A stretch of DNA of 64,000 bases from Glebionis coronaria (lineage: Eukaryota > Streptophyta > Magnoliopsida > Asterales > Asteraceae), in assembly GCA_025667525.1 (NCBI GenBank), contig CM046882.1, positions 499,810,292 through 499,874,291 of the forward strand. Reading direction: 5' to 3'. The notes beneath the pieces were generated by a model that saw only the letters and a list, made by a program, of their open reading frames with translations, made no database searches and had not been told where the DNA came from. Both the position numbers and the translations under genes were made by a program. The first letter of the stretch is position 1. Each line of letters opens with the position of its first letter. Positions 46,005 to 56,388 of this stretch are shown in pieces.

Positions 46005-46531
46005 GACGTGGACATAAGCAAGGGAACTGTATGAGGGTTGGCGCTCGACAAGGAGGAAATGTTGCTGATGTTGCTGCTACTCCAGCCTATGTCATGGGAG
46101 ATGCTGATAAACCTTAAGGGCCTATTGTGGTGACTGGTACGTTCTTGCTCGATGCTTGTTATGCTAGTGTGTTATTTGATTCTGGATCTGATAGAAGTTT
46201 CGTAGATGTTAGATTCAGTCATCTATTGGATAGAGAACCAGTAAGATTGACAACTAGTTATAATGTGGAGTTCGTTGATGGTAAGATTATTAGCACTAGT
46301 TCTGTACTGAAAGGGTGTTCCTTGAAGTTAGGGAATTATGTGTTTAATATTGATTTGATTCCCATAGAACTAGGATCTTTTGATGTGATTATTGGTAAGG
46401 ATTGGTTAGTTACGAATGGTGCAGTAATTGTTTGTGGGGAGAAATTAGTTCATATACCGCTAAGGGATAGGGTATTGACTGTGAAGGGTGATGAATGTAC
46501 TTCTCGTTGGAGAGTTGTTTCTTGTTTGTAG
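46005..46531 (+). pseudogene. pol: Chromovirus 2 protease
   Basis: Open from 46127 after a TAA. TFLLDACYASVLFDSGSDRSFVD holds the intact D-S-G active site, and IELGSFDVIIGKDWL is the usual end motif (I-I/L-G-x-D-W-L, with K for M). A TAG at 46529-46531 interrupts the linker to RT in the same frame. Confidence 0.85.
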
Positions 46532-46895
46532 ATGATGAGGTATATGGAAGAGGGTTGTGATGTGTTTCTTGCTCAGATAACTAGTGATGGTGTATTTGAG
46601 AGGAAACTGGAAGATGTGACTGTGATTAGAGAGTATTCCGAAGTTTTTCCTGAAGATTTGTCGAGATTGCCACCATTTCATGAAGTTGAGTTCCATATTG
46701 ACTTAGTGCAGGGAGCTGCGCCTTTTGCTCGTGCACCGTACCGTTTAGTGCCGTCAGAGATAAAGGAATTATCTGATCAATTGAAGGAATTGACGGATAA
46801 GGGATTTATTAGACCGAGCTCGTCGCCGTGGGGTGCTCCTGTGTTGTTTGTTAAGAAGAAAGATGGATCGTTTCGAATGTGTATTGATTATCGAG
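46532..46895 (+). pseudogene. pol: Chromovirus 2 reverse transcriptase, N-terminal fragment
   Basis: Same frame as the protease. [79 protein letters not shown], then the copia LTR begins at 46896. The catalytic Asp residues of the palm are absent, being beyond the insertion. Confidence 0.9.
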
Positions 46896-47197
46896 TGTTG
46901 GAAATACGTTTTTACGTATTTAGAAAGGATCGGTCACTCCAACAATAGATACGTAGTATGGGCTCGTGATCTAGTTATGTAACAATATAACCCATCAAGC
47001 CCATGTGTTGGGTGAGCTATATATACCCCCTCCTAGCATGCTAAGAGAGGTTGGTTCTTATTTTCATCAATCTATTATTCATCTTTTCTCTCATTCTCTC
47101 ATTTCTCTCTCTAACTTCTCACTCTAGTTCTTCATCTCTCTCCCTCTCTTTAGATCATTCTAACACATAAATAATCTAAGGATTACGTGGACCTACA
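46896..47197 (+). mobile_element. Copia element 3 5' LTR
   Basis: TGTTGGAAATACG...GGACCTACA, 302 bp, inserted in the chromovirus RT after TCGAG (46891-46895, the presumed left target duplication). TATA box TATATATA at 47018-47025, then a CT-rich leader. It shares its first half-hundred bases with the LTR at 6613. Confidence 0.85.
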
Positions 47198-47199
47198 AT

Positions 47200-47213
47200 T
47201 GGTATCAAGAGCC
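47200..47213 (+). promoter_or_regulatory. Copia element 3 primer-binding site
   Basis: TGGTATCAAGAGCC, two bases after the LTR end; an initiator tRNA-Met site with one extra A. Confidence 0.8.
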
Positions 47214-47837
47214 ATGGATGATTGGGTTGTTCTTGTGTTTGTTCATCATTGATTTGTGAGTTTTGATCTAAAATCATTCGATCCAATTTATTTATTTTTT
47301 TGTGTTTTTTGTGGTTTAATCTTTCTTGAAATCATCTACATAGTTGTGGTAGTGATTTTGGGTATTTGTTTTGGTCAAAAACACGAAAAAGTTGGAATTT
47401 TTGGATTGATTTTTGGGTAAAAATTACAAGTGTTTGAAATATTTTGGAACAAGTCGGAATAAAAGGGTTTTACAAGTCGGGATAAAAGGGTTTAGCACAT
47501 TCCGAAGTGTTTGGCATACTTGGTTATTCCGACTTATTGTCATCATATTCCACATTCCGTATTGTTTAAATATAGTATGTCGACTTATACTATATTCCGA
47601 CTAGTCTAATCCATATTCAGAAATGTTCTCATCTGTATTCTGAATTATCCAGAACTCATAATCTGACTTATTTTAGAGGGAGTTCATATTATGACTTATA
47701 TTTAGTGTGTCTGTATTTTCTTCCCTCCAAAACGAATACACATTCCGACTTCCTCAAAATTCATAATCCTACTTATTTATGAGTTCATATTCCGACTTAT
47801 TTTAGAGGGAGTTCATATTCCGACTATACAAAAGAAT
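47214..47837 (+). other. Copia element 3 leader with short repeats
   Basis: No gag yet. From ~47450 it is full of short direct repeats of (CAT)ATTCCGACTTA and AGTTCATATT(C/A)(C/T)GACTTATTTTAGAGGGAG. The element is cut at 47838 by the plus-strand Tat element, so its genes should lie to the right of the window. Confidence 0.7.
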
Positions 47838-48427
47838 TGATGACGTATAGTCCCCATCCGGGTCATGAACCCGGCCCACGGGTACTACCCGTATCCGGCC
47901 CATCATGAATGGGTTGGGTTAATGTTATTTCAGCTTATGGGCTTGAATGAATAGTGTTCGCATAAAATGTATGCGGCCCACGACCCCGCACGGCCGAGAC
48001 AGGGTTAGACAGAATCACATTCCTAACAGGATTGGGATTTGCCTCAAAGAATAGGATATACACTCACCATAATTAGAAGATAACAATTAAGCTAATTATG
48101 GTGATTATCTTATGCTTGGGGCCGAAGTAACATTGAGACCATTAGGGTTTCACTGCCTATATAAGGAACCCCAAGGGTTCCACAAAGGTATTACATTCTC
48201 CATACTCTCATCTCACTACCGATTTCTAACCCTAGCCGATCACTTACTCTCACGCCGGAGTCTAATCGTGGGACACGCTCCCACGGTAAGTCTAACGTGT
48301 GTTGCTTTAATGTACATGATCTCAGCAAGTTAGCAAGTTATTCACTTGGTGAAAGAGCCGGAGCCCAACCTACCCGAATTAAGCCTAATTCGGGCCAAGC
48401 AAGGATCATCCAACTTTTGTATCAAGA
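47838..48427 (+). mobile_element. Tat (plus) 5' LTR
   Basis: 590 bp, TGATGACGTATAGTCCCC...TTTTGTATCAAGA. TATA box TATATAAG at 48158-48165. The first ~80 bases are rich in short inverted repeats (GGGTCATGAACCC, ACGGGTACTACCCGT). Confidence 0.88.
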
Positions 48428-48429
48428 AG

Positions 48430-48449
48430 TTGGCGCCATCCGTGGGACC
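48430..48449 (+). promoter_or_regulatory. Tat (plus) primer-binding site
   Basis: TTGGCGCCATCCGTGGGACC; begins like the tRNA-Asp-type sites of the Athila/Tat branch but diverges after GGCGCC, so a different tRNA may be used. Confidence 0.75.
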
Positions 48450-48488
48450 CAAACACTAAGCTAGAACCTCAATCAACGATCTCTTTTA

Positions 48489-50194
48489 ATGACGAAGGGA
48501 CATCCGCAAGGGAATCCCAAGAACACGAATCATGCGAACCGGAAGTCCACGGGGGATGGGATACTCATCTCCACCCAGTCCCTTGGCAGCCAAATAGGCG
48601 GACCGAATAACCGAAACATTTTTCAACCTTTTGGTGGGGCAGGCACGTCCGACAATACCCCACCACCAACCATTACCATGGATAATCCTGATCCGGGGAG
48701 TGCGCCTAATGCCCCTAACAAGGAGCCGCATAGGCCATCAACCGAAACAGATTTAGAAGTGGAACCACTTAGTGACGAACACCTCGCCCGTGTTATCACA
48801 CAGAACTTTGACAGGATCGTCCCGGGTATCGCGTCAAGGTTAAACCTAGGAAGGAACCTCTAATCTAGGCTCAACTTTGGCAGGACCGCGTCTGGCACCT
48901 CTCCTCAAACTCAAAAGAGGAGGAGGGCGCGCTCGCAGGAACTACCCTCCCCCTGAGGAAAACCCTCAACCTCGGAATGTGTTCGAGCGCATAGGGGATC
49001 GCGTTATGCAGGAATTACTACAATCTCATGAGGAAGGAGGTAGGTCCGACGGCTCTGCCGAACGCCCGATGTTGGAATCGTCCAGGAACAATCGCCGCAC
49101 CAGTGTGTGGGATAGGATGAATGGTGGGAAGAAAGCTCCTAGATCTTCTCACAAAAGTGGTCCTCATCCGAGAAGTGGGGCAACGCCCCCTCCTCCCGGT
49201 CCTTAGGGGTCGGACTCAGATGACCATCCCCCCAAGCGTCGCCGACCTAGGCATACTCCTCCACCACCATCAGATGACGAGGGATACTACGATGACCCTT
49301 ACTATCGTGATGTAGAGGAGGAAGATCTCTCCCGCCCATGGTGGGATCCTAGGGAGGATCCCTTCACTCTCCGTATACGGAACTACTCCGAGGACAAGAA
49401 GCGCCGTATGCCGGCGTGCGTCAAAACCTATGATGGATCTGGTGATCCGGATGATCACCTAAAGATATTTGACATGCAGGCAAAGATCGAACGATGGCCA
49501 ATGCCTATATGGTGCCAGATGTTCAATTCAACCTTGATTGGCAACGCCCGTGATTGGTTTGAGTGGCTTCCTCCCCGAAGCATTGACAACTTCAGTGAGC
49601 TTGCGCACTGCGTTCAAAAACAATTATACTCAGCGAAAGAAATATAATAGGGATCCGGTCTCATTAGCAACCGTCAAGCAATGGCCCGGAGAATCTATGG
49701 AGGACTTCATGGAACATTTCAATGACGAGTGCACGCGCATAAAAACGATGCCAGAGCTCCTAAAAATTTCTGATTGCATGCATGCCATAACGGACAAGGA
49801 ATTAATTATGCGCCTTAATGACAAGAGACCGGAGAAGTATGACGACCTCATAGAAAGGGTCAGAAACTTTGTAGAAGGAGAAACCGCGGTAGCCGCGGCA
49901 TATCCTACAAAGGGAAACCATAACTATCGATCGAACGACCAGCCCAAGAGGCAATCAGGTGGTCAAAGCACCCAAGGCAACGGAAGGAACTCGGATTACA
50001 AGAGCCAGAATAAAGGAGGGCGGTCGGATGATAAAATCACCCCTCTAAAGATGACGTACCGAGATATCTTGTTGACAGAAGGGGCAAACTTCCCAAGGCC
50101 TCCCCCAATGACAACTTAAGTCGACGGCCGTCAAGGAAATCGCTTCTGTGAATTCCACAATGACAAGGGTCACGACACGGAGGAGTGCATCCAG
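48489..50194 (+). pseudogene. gag: Tat (plus) gag, truncated
   Basis: Start ATG 48489 (MTKGHPQGNPKN), matching 62041 of the minus copy. TAA at 48861 where the other copy has CAA. Frame changes near 48940, 49205 and 49600. Conserved Gag core: MPACVKTYDGSGDPDDHLKIFDMQAKIERWPMPIWCQMFNSTLIGNARDWFEWLPPRSID, then KQWPGESMEDFMEHFNDECTRIKTMPELLKISD and RPEKYDDLIERVRNFVEGETAVAAAYP. It ends in the zinc-finger-like FCEFHNDKGHDTEEC at ~50150-50188, directly before the copia insertion. Confidence 0.9.
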
Positions 50195-50720
50195 TGTGGA
50201 AACCTTGGTTTCCTCGAATCTTTTAGCTACTACGCATAGCCATTGTTCATATGATTAACAATCAAAGCGGAAAAGAACAATAACTATGTAACAAGGTGTT
50301 TGGTCACAAAGAACACATGAATTAAACTAATGGATTGCTAATTATATTAATAATCAACAATCACTAGACGTGTATACATTAATCCCACGTCTAGTGCAAC
50401 ACACGCTTTAGGTTTACATTGTGAATGAAAGATATGAAAAACCTAATAACCCTTGGTTCCTTTTATAGACTAAGGATTAGGGTTTTTCAAAAGATAACTA
50501 TGATTAAACATGAATATATTCTATTTAAATAACTAATATAGAATATATTCTGCATACTTATCCTAAATAGAAGCTTCCAACAGCGTTTGACTTTTGTTGA
50601 CTTCTGTCAACGCCTGATTTACTCTTGACAACGCCTGGATTACACTTGTGAATGCTTAGACAAATGCCTTCATATTTTCTTCGTTTTTGCTTTCTGCCAC
50701 ATCAACTTTTTGACCCAACA
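50195..50720 (-). mobile_element. Copia element 4 3' LTR (minus strand)
   Basis: Plus strand TGTGGAAACC...GACCCAACA, so minus strand TGTTGGGTC...TTTCCACA, 526 bp, adjoining a minus-strand polypurine tract. It interrupts the plus-strand Tat gag after TCCAG (50190-50194). Confidence 0.8.
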
Positions 50721-50735
50721 ATCTTCCCCTAGTTG
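50721..50735 (-). promoter_or_regulatory. Copia element 4 polypurine tract
   Basis: Minus strand CAACTAGGGGAAGAT immediately before the LTR TG. Confidence 0.75.
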
Positions 50736-51539
50736 ATGTTGGGAAAACTCTATGTGTATCTCTTGTAAGTTGTACATCATCTTCAAATTGCTTCCCCTCA
50801 ATTGTAGCATGTACGTCTTCCCCTTTTTGTCACATCAACAGGGAAGTAAACAATGTACGCAATCTTGAAGATTCTCCAAACATAGGCTCTATGTAATGAT
50901 TTGAAGAAAAAAAAATATAATATTTTTTATGTAGAAGTAGAATAACCCAACCTTGTGTTCCATGTCTTGTACTATTCACGTGATGAAGAACTTATATCAA
51001 TGGTGAAGTATAAGTAGACCTTGATCTCTTGTCAATATTCTCATCCTTTGTGAGACACTGAGCACGATAATGTAACTCCTTCAAGTGTTATGACAAGTCT
51101 TCGTCACTAACCATGTAAACATGAACAAGTTACCTTTAAAGAATAATGTTGACTAGGCACCATCTTTAAATATATGATAGAACACAAACTCGTGAAAATC
51201 TTCTTCGAACATCAAACGTACCATAAGAATTCTTCCCCTTAAGCTAACACCGCTTTATGACGAATCTTAATGACCTAATATCTTCGTATGTAAAAATCCA
51301 TTTGGATAAATATTTCACAAGACTAATCCGATTACATAAGAAATATTACTCCAATAAAATACTTCACGAATTGTTGCTAACTCGCATTAAAACCATTAAT
51401 CCCTTTTAAAAATATCCGAGCCATAAATATCAACTTGATATTCTGTATAAAAACGGAGATTCCATGTACCTTTGCGTGTAAATACCTCTTTTTGTGTGCC
51501 AAAATCGTATCAATATTCCAAACAGCAGCTATTCCTTTG
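50736..51539 (-). other. Copia element 4 3' non-coding region
   Basis: No ORF or domain. A second tract (minus AAGGGGAAGA, ~51232) resembles the PPT. The region is cut by the Tat element at 51540-51545 and presumably continues at 62695. Confidence 0.55.
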
Positions 51540-51544
51540 TCGTC
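51540..51544. repeat. TSD of Tat (minus) element (TCGTC), left
   Basis: TCGTC here and at 62690-62694; perfect 5-bp target duplication that also fixes both LTR ends. Confidence 0.92.
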
Positions 51545-52130
51545 TGTGGATACAAAAGTTGGGTGATCCTTGCTAGACTCGAATTAGGCTTAATTCGGGT
51601 TGGCTGGACTCCGGCTCCTGCACCAAGTGAATTATCTGGTTGGGATCCTGCACACTAAACAACACGCATTAGGCTTATCGTGGGAATGTTTCCCATGATT
51701 AGACTCTGGCATGAGAGTAAGTAATCGGTAAGGGTTATAGGAATCGGATGAGAGTTGAAAGTGTGTAGAATGTAATACCTTTGTGGAACCCTTGGGGGTT
51801 CCTTATATAGGCAGTGAAACCCTAATGGGTTGTCACTGATGCTTCGGCCCCAAGGAAAGGATAATTACCAGATTTAGATTGATTGTTATCTTCTAATTAT
51901 GGTGAGTGAATATCCTCTCCTTTGGGATAAATCCTAATCATAGTAGGAGTATGATTCTGTCTAACCCTGCACCGGGCATGCCGGGCCGTGGGCCGCACAC
52001 GTGTGTGCGGTTACTGTTCATCCAAGCCCATAAGCTCAAATGACATTATTCCCACCCATCTGTGATGGGCCGGATACGGGTAGTACCCGTGGGCCGGGTT
52101 CATGACCCGGCTGGGGACTATACGTCATCA
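51545..52130 (-). mobile_element. Tat (minus) 3' LTR
   Basis: Plus strand TGTGGATACAAAAG...TACGTCATCA. It differs from the right LTR mainly by C/T and G/A changes, several at CpG. Confidence 0.93.
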
Positions 52131-52142
52131 TGTCCCCCCCGG
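52131..52142 (-). promoter_or_regulatory. Tat (minus) polypurine tract
   Basis: Minus strand ACCGGGGGGGACA directly before LTR TGATGACG. Confidence 0.75.
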
Positions 52143-52759
52143 TCTAGTTGTTACAGCCGTAGGCGTAACCTCTAGACTATCAAGATGCTCCCCGGACGTA
52201 CCAAGAAAGATCTTTAGGAACTTAAAAATTTTCAAAATTTTGTTTCGGTCGCACGTGGCAACCTTACATGGATTTAACTCCAATGATACCCCAGCCGCAC
52301 GTGACGACCGAGACAAATTAAATGCAGCATTGAATATGGTCTTACGTATGACCGCATATCCCGACATAAATGACTGTTCACCTGCCACTTGACTGACAAA
52401 GTGCAAACAGTCAGAACCTCGAGCGACGTAAACCTCTGAGTCAGAAGTGACCCGTGAGCCCCACCTGACTTTTCACTTGCCACTTACACCCTAACCACAC
52501 GATGTTGGACAGTGGCAAACACATGTCATATATCCAACAAACCATGACTCTCAAGGCAACCCTACAAATAAGATGCCCCTACGGCTGTATGTAACACACA
52601 GTTATCTCCTTCATTTCTGCCATTAAAGCTTTCCTTCTTATCACCACCTTCTTACACACGGATCCCTTCCTTACGCAGGTTAGAATACCACGCCCTTAAC
52701 TCTTTTATATAGTAATGGGTCAAAGAAACAACCCCTCTATTGGATCCGTGCTCAATGTA
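52143..52759 (+). promoter_or_regulatory. Possible antisense promoter/5' UTR region of aORF
   Basis: Non-coding stretch between LTR and aORF. Plus-strand features compatible with a promoter and leader are an AT-rich TATA-like CTACAAATAAG (~52562), a pyrimidine-rich tract ending CTTACGCAG near 52679 (acceptor-like) and a TTTTATATAGTAATGG just upstream. All of this is inference from sequence alone. Confidence 0.35.
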
Positions 52760-53411
52760 ATGACCCAGGAGCAATTATATCACTTTTGCATCGAGTACTT
52801 CATTCCCAGCAACCTACACCCCTCTCTCCCTGGTGCAGGGGACCTCATAACTGAGGCTCCTTAGGGAAAGATTGGCCTATACACCCGTCTTTTTTATGCG
52901 AACAACTACCGCATTCCTTTCACCCATTTCCTTGTAGATCTCTTACGATATTATGATGTACATATCACCCAATTGCACTGTATAGGCGCATGTAAGGTCA
53001 GCCAGTTTGAAATCCTTTGTCGCGCAAAAAGAATCCCTCCAACCGTAGAGCTATTCCGGCTATTTTACACCCTTAGTTTAGTAAATGGTTGGCTATCTTT
53101 TAAGAAACGATCCCCCAACAGCCCCACATCCCATAATAAGGCTATGGACTCACTGAAAAACTGGTACGACCATTACTTTTTCATCGATTCAATAGTGTGG
53201 CCGGCCGATTATGTCTTTAAACATAGATTATCTCTTGACCCTCCTCCGCGCGCTGGTACATATAATCCCCAACATTCCCACGAAATAGATAGGAATAGGA
53301 CACGGTTCCATAGAAATCTACCCGAATCCTTCCTCTGTTTGCTAGGGATTAGCCGCAATTACTTCGGCTCATCCAACAGATATCCTGTGTTTTGGAGGAG
53401 GCGTGGTGAAG
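52760..53411 (+). pseudogene. Antisense ORF (putative gypsy-type transposase family), exon 1
   Basis: Plus strand, opposite to the element. ATG 52760 (MTQEQLYHFCIEYFIPSNLHP). TAG at 52862 (expected Gln) is followed in frame by GKIGLYTRLFYANNYRIPFTHFLVDLLRYYDVHITQL, CKVSQFEILCRAKRIPPTVELFRLFYTL, GWLSFKKRS, DSLKNWYDHYFFID and LPESFLCLLGISRNYF. I recognise this as the domain named 'putative gypsy-type transposon/transposase' (Pfam PF04195). Despite the name no transposase activity is established. It ends at a GT donor (53411/53412), phase 1. An earlier ATG at 52716 is in a different frame. Confidence 0.82.
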
Positions 53412-53488
53412 GTAGGTATAGCATCCGCACATCAAAGACGTACATACATCTATTTGCTATAACTAACATACTTTGTTTGTTTTGGCAG
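53412..53488 (+). other. Predicted 77-bp intron 1 of antisense ORF
   Basis: GTAGGTATAG at the 5' end and TTGTTTGTTTTGGCAG at the 3' end. Exon 1 leaves one base of a codon, and exon 2 supplies AA to make Glu followed by ATG AAC ATC TTT. Splicing joins GE to EMNIFG, the order seen in relatives of the family. Confidence 0.7.
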
Positions 53489-54123
53489 AAATGAACATCT
53501 TTGGAATCCTTCGACAAGGTGATCCCAAACTTATACCAGAGGGAGCCCGTCCTAGACGTGAGAATGAACTACCCCTCCTCGAGCATACCCGGAACGTGAC
53601 AGTTGCTCTGGAAGCCATACCGGATCCCCATTCAGACGAAGAAGAAACAACACTCCTGAGAACCCCCGTGGATTTTGACAACGAGGATGGTGATAACATG
53701 ATGCTTGAAGATGAAGTCGGGCCCTCCTCGCCGCCTAAGACTACTACCCCCGCATACGGGGAAGAGCAAGGTGACAACATTGAGAGGACCACCTCCAGCC
53801 TTCGCCAAATGTTGGGCGATGACGAGGAGGAAATGCAAAAAGTAGATGAAGAAGAAGACGAAGAAGAAGCCCAGCCCGCCCCTAAGCGTACTCGTAGGAA
53901 GAACAAGAGGGTAAGGAGAGTTGTTCAGGCTGAGGTTGGTGAACACAATGCCCCCCCCAAAAAAACTACGTGAGGATCACCCCCGCTATCAGTCTTTTGA
54001 GAGCACCACCCAAGCCTCCGAGACGGTGCGGGCTGTACCCGTGGATCCGGTCGTGCCGGTGACCAATGTCGCGCCAGTCACTCAAGTTCCCCCCACTACA
54101 TCAGAACTAGAAAGAACAAATGT
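53489..54123 (+). pseudogene. Antisense ORF, exon 2 (acidic/basic linker)
   Basis: MNIFGILRQGDPKLIPEGARPRREN, an acidic run (DDEEEMQKVDEEEDEEE) and a basic cluster (KRTRRKNKRVRRVV, a likely nuclear-localisation signal). A one-base shift lies in the C8/A7 runs at ~53949-53966. The reading frame then continues PPKKLREDHPRYQS through a Val/Pro/Thr-rich linker to SELERTN. The PKKLREDH motif is conserved in family members I recall. Confidence 0.72.
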
Positions 54124-54257
54124 GTAAGTCTACCACATATGTTCATTCAAAATATCCATGATCCAAGTAAGAGTTACGGTTTTCCTCGAACAATATTTAA
54201 TACATATTCCAATTGTTGTTTGTTGGGATGAGCAAGCTGGTGTTGCACCTCCCCCAG
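54124..54257 (+). other. Probable intron 2 of antisense ORF (acceptor unresolved)
   Basis: Strong donor GTAAGT at 54124. The best acceptor by composition is CACCTCCCCCAG ending 54257; CAAG ending 54236 is an alternative. Neither keeps the phase exactly, so either another indel exists nearby or the acceptor is misjudged. Confidence 0.4.
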
Positions 54258-54802
54258 ATGCACGGAAAGAGAAGGGGAAAGAGAAGGAGACGGAGAAAGA
54301 ACCTGCGCTGCATACCGCCGCAACCAGATCCGGCCTTGCCTTTGAGGAAGGTACCCCCACAGCTTCCCAGGAAGTCCTAATGTCCGGCCCTCATAAGCAG
54401 TTCAACCCTGACTGGAAGATCACCACCGTTTCATGGATGAGAGAGGCCGAGGAGTGCCGTGATTACCTTAACAACTGCATCCCACCTGGGCTGGTACGAG
54501 ACGTAAATGCACTAAACCATGCGGATCTGGTGGATGAATACAACGACGCCTTGGTTCATCAGATGGCATTGGGCACCTCCATGAGGGTAAGATTTGAGGC
54601 TGCTTTAGAGCATGTTGAGTCTCTGAAGAGGAAGGTTGGTCGAAGAGAGAGGATGATTGAAGAAAATGAGGCCCAGATTGCCGCCCTCTAGTCCCAGCTT
54701 GCTACTGCCGAGGCGACTGTTAAAGAACAATCAGCCCATGCCAATGCTCATGACCAACATGTAGCCGAGCTCGAGACTAAACTTGAGGCTGCAATAGTCA
54801 AG
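54258..54802 (+). pseudogene. Antisense ORF, exon 3 (helical/coiled-coil part)
   Basis: KEKGKEKETEKEPALH, then NPDWKITTVSWMREAEECRDYLNNCIPPGLVRDVNALNHADLVDEYNDALVHQMALGTSMRVRFEAALEHVESLKRKVG, and a coiled coil broken by TAG at 54689-54691. The frame is open again from 54692 (SQLATAEATVKEQSAHANAHDQH) up to the GT donor at 54803, exactly at codon end. Confidence 0.78.
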
Positions 54803-54873
54803 GTATGTATCCGCACCGCATCACGACTATGCCGCCATAGCAATCATTCTAATACTTGATTTATCACATATAG
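54803..54873 (+). other. Predicted 71-bp intron 3 of antisense ORF
   Basis: GTATGTATCC...TTATCACATATAG, phase 0 on both sides. Removing it joins IVK to VTAVEASAK and keeps the coiled coil in frame, whereas reading through meets a stop. Confidence 0.72.
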
Positions 54874-55665
54874 GTGACCGCGGTAGAAGCTTCAGCTAAG
54901 TCCTCCTCCGACCAAGTATCCATACTCACAAAGAAGCTTGAGGACGCCCATGCGTTGATCCAGGGTGGGGAGAAACTAAAAGAGGAGCTTGCTTATGAGA
55001 GGGTCGTGACCGAACAATTGAAGGAGGCGTCCACCCAAAAAGATGTGCTAGTGAATGCCCTTATCTCCAAGCGTGATGATGTGCTATACCCCCAACTACT
55101 AGCAGCCATTGCTGGCCGTAGATGGATGGTGGGTCACGGGACACGTCTGGCCGTTACCAAGGTGTTGGAAGCCCCACAATTTGTTCAGCAGTTTACGGAC
55201 CTCGTGTGAGATGGCATCGACCACGGTCGCCATAAAGGAATGGTCATGGCCGCAGAGCTAATAAGGAAAAAACAAAACTTCACAAAGCATGCCTTCTTCA
55301 ACACCGGTGCTGCCGAAAAGATGAATGCTTCTATGGCCGCAATGCGAGATCTCCACTACCCCTTCTTGGCCGAGCTGGAAGCCACAAAAGATGCATCTAA
55401 GAAGGAGATTATGGAGAAACTAAGTCTTGGTGCATTTTCTCAGGATGAGGGACATTCCCGGACTCCCTTCACCCCCTCACCCAGCCACCTCACTCTTTCT
55501 ATTTATGAAGATGTTACCAGAATTGTAGTTGGTGAACAGCCATTAAGCGAGGTGCTGGAGATGAATGCGGCTCAAGCTCTGGGGCGGAAGGAACGTGGTG
55601 AGATATTGCCTTGTCTGGCTGAGGAGCAATGGGAGATAGGTAGGTTTCTCCCCCCCCCCATGTAG
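54874..55665 (+). pseudogene. Antisense ORF, exon 4 (C-terminal part)
   Basis: A coiled coil continues (SSDQVSILTKKLEDAHALIQGGEKLKEEL), then the conserved end module YPQLLAAIAGRRWMVGHGTRLAVTKVL, a TGA at 55207-55209 (expected Arg) and, in the same frame, DGIDHGRHKGMVMAAEL...FNTGAAEKMNASMAAMRDLHYPFLAELEATKDASKKEIMEKLSL, ending FLPPPM at TAG 55663. The segment around GRRW...HG and the YPFLAEL motif match the family's C-terminus as I remember it. Confidence 0.82.
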
Positions 55666-56388
55666 GGTGCTCCTTAATTTGTTATAACTCTTGGATAATT
55701 TGGTTTGTAACCTAAATATTCTTCCGTGGATGTCCATGACATTTTATGATTGTAAACATTTGGCATGACATGTATAAGTCCGTGGTAGTCACGGCAATTT
55801 TGATGATTTGGAAACTTGTTTATATTCTTTTTTAGATATCATGTATCTGTGTCGCATGACGTGTCACGTCTTACCTGGAATAAAACCAAGTCTATATTTT
55901 ACTAGACGTGTGGCGTGCGTCTTTAAGCACTACGTGAGCGCGGAATATGGAAACTTATCACAACGTCTCATGAGTAAGGTGTCTAGTAAGGATACATGAT
56001 CCGCGTCACTGGGGTTGCATCCCTCTTATGTGACAAGTTGAATTATTAGGTTCACTTAATCCTCTTACCCCGCTTGGAGGCGTATAGTACATGTACGGTT
56101 ATTGAATGAATGCATATGAACAAGAAATGACACATTATAGTAATAACAACTAAATCCATACGACAATAATAGAGTCTAAAGAATAAAAACAATTTGTACA
56201 AAAACGAGTCGTGGAGCTAGCTAGGCACCACGACATTTTATTAGAACGTTTACGTTTTTTGTTTCAACAAGAATGGGAAATCCTAAAAACAAAAGGAACC
56301 TATAAAGCATAAAAAACAAAACAAAGAGAACACATGGATCTTCATTGAAGCCAGATATAGCGAAGTGTCCATGGGGAAGCTGTAGCTT
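55666..56388. other. Spacer between antisense ORF and integrase end
   Basis: Non-coding on both strands. Plus-strand AATAAA signals at ~55879 and ~56183 could serve the antisense transcript. Nothing else recognised. Confidence 0.5.

Larger units (their letters stand above)
40850..46895 (+). mobile_element. Chromovirus 2 (Ty3/gypsy), 3' truncated
   Basis: LTR, PBS, an extra ORF (43779-44618), gag (44954-46000), protease and the start of RT, cut at 46895 by a copia LTR. RT sequence resembles the Tekay-like element ([27 protein letters not shown]), so it is a related chromovirus in the opposite orientation. Confidence 0.8.
47838..50194 (+). mobile_element. Tat-type Ty3/gypsy element, 5' part (plus strand)
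   Basis: LTR 47838-48427, PBS 48430-48449, gag to 50194, where a copia LTR starts. Same family as the complete minus-strand copy 51545-62689; LTR and Gag align along their lengths. Confidence 0.9.

Noticed and set aside
53463..53946. Ser-rich minus-strand ORFs
   Set aside because: Shadows of the acidic exon 2 of the antisense ORF.
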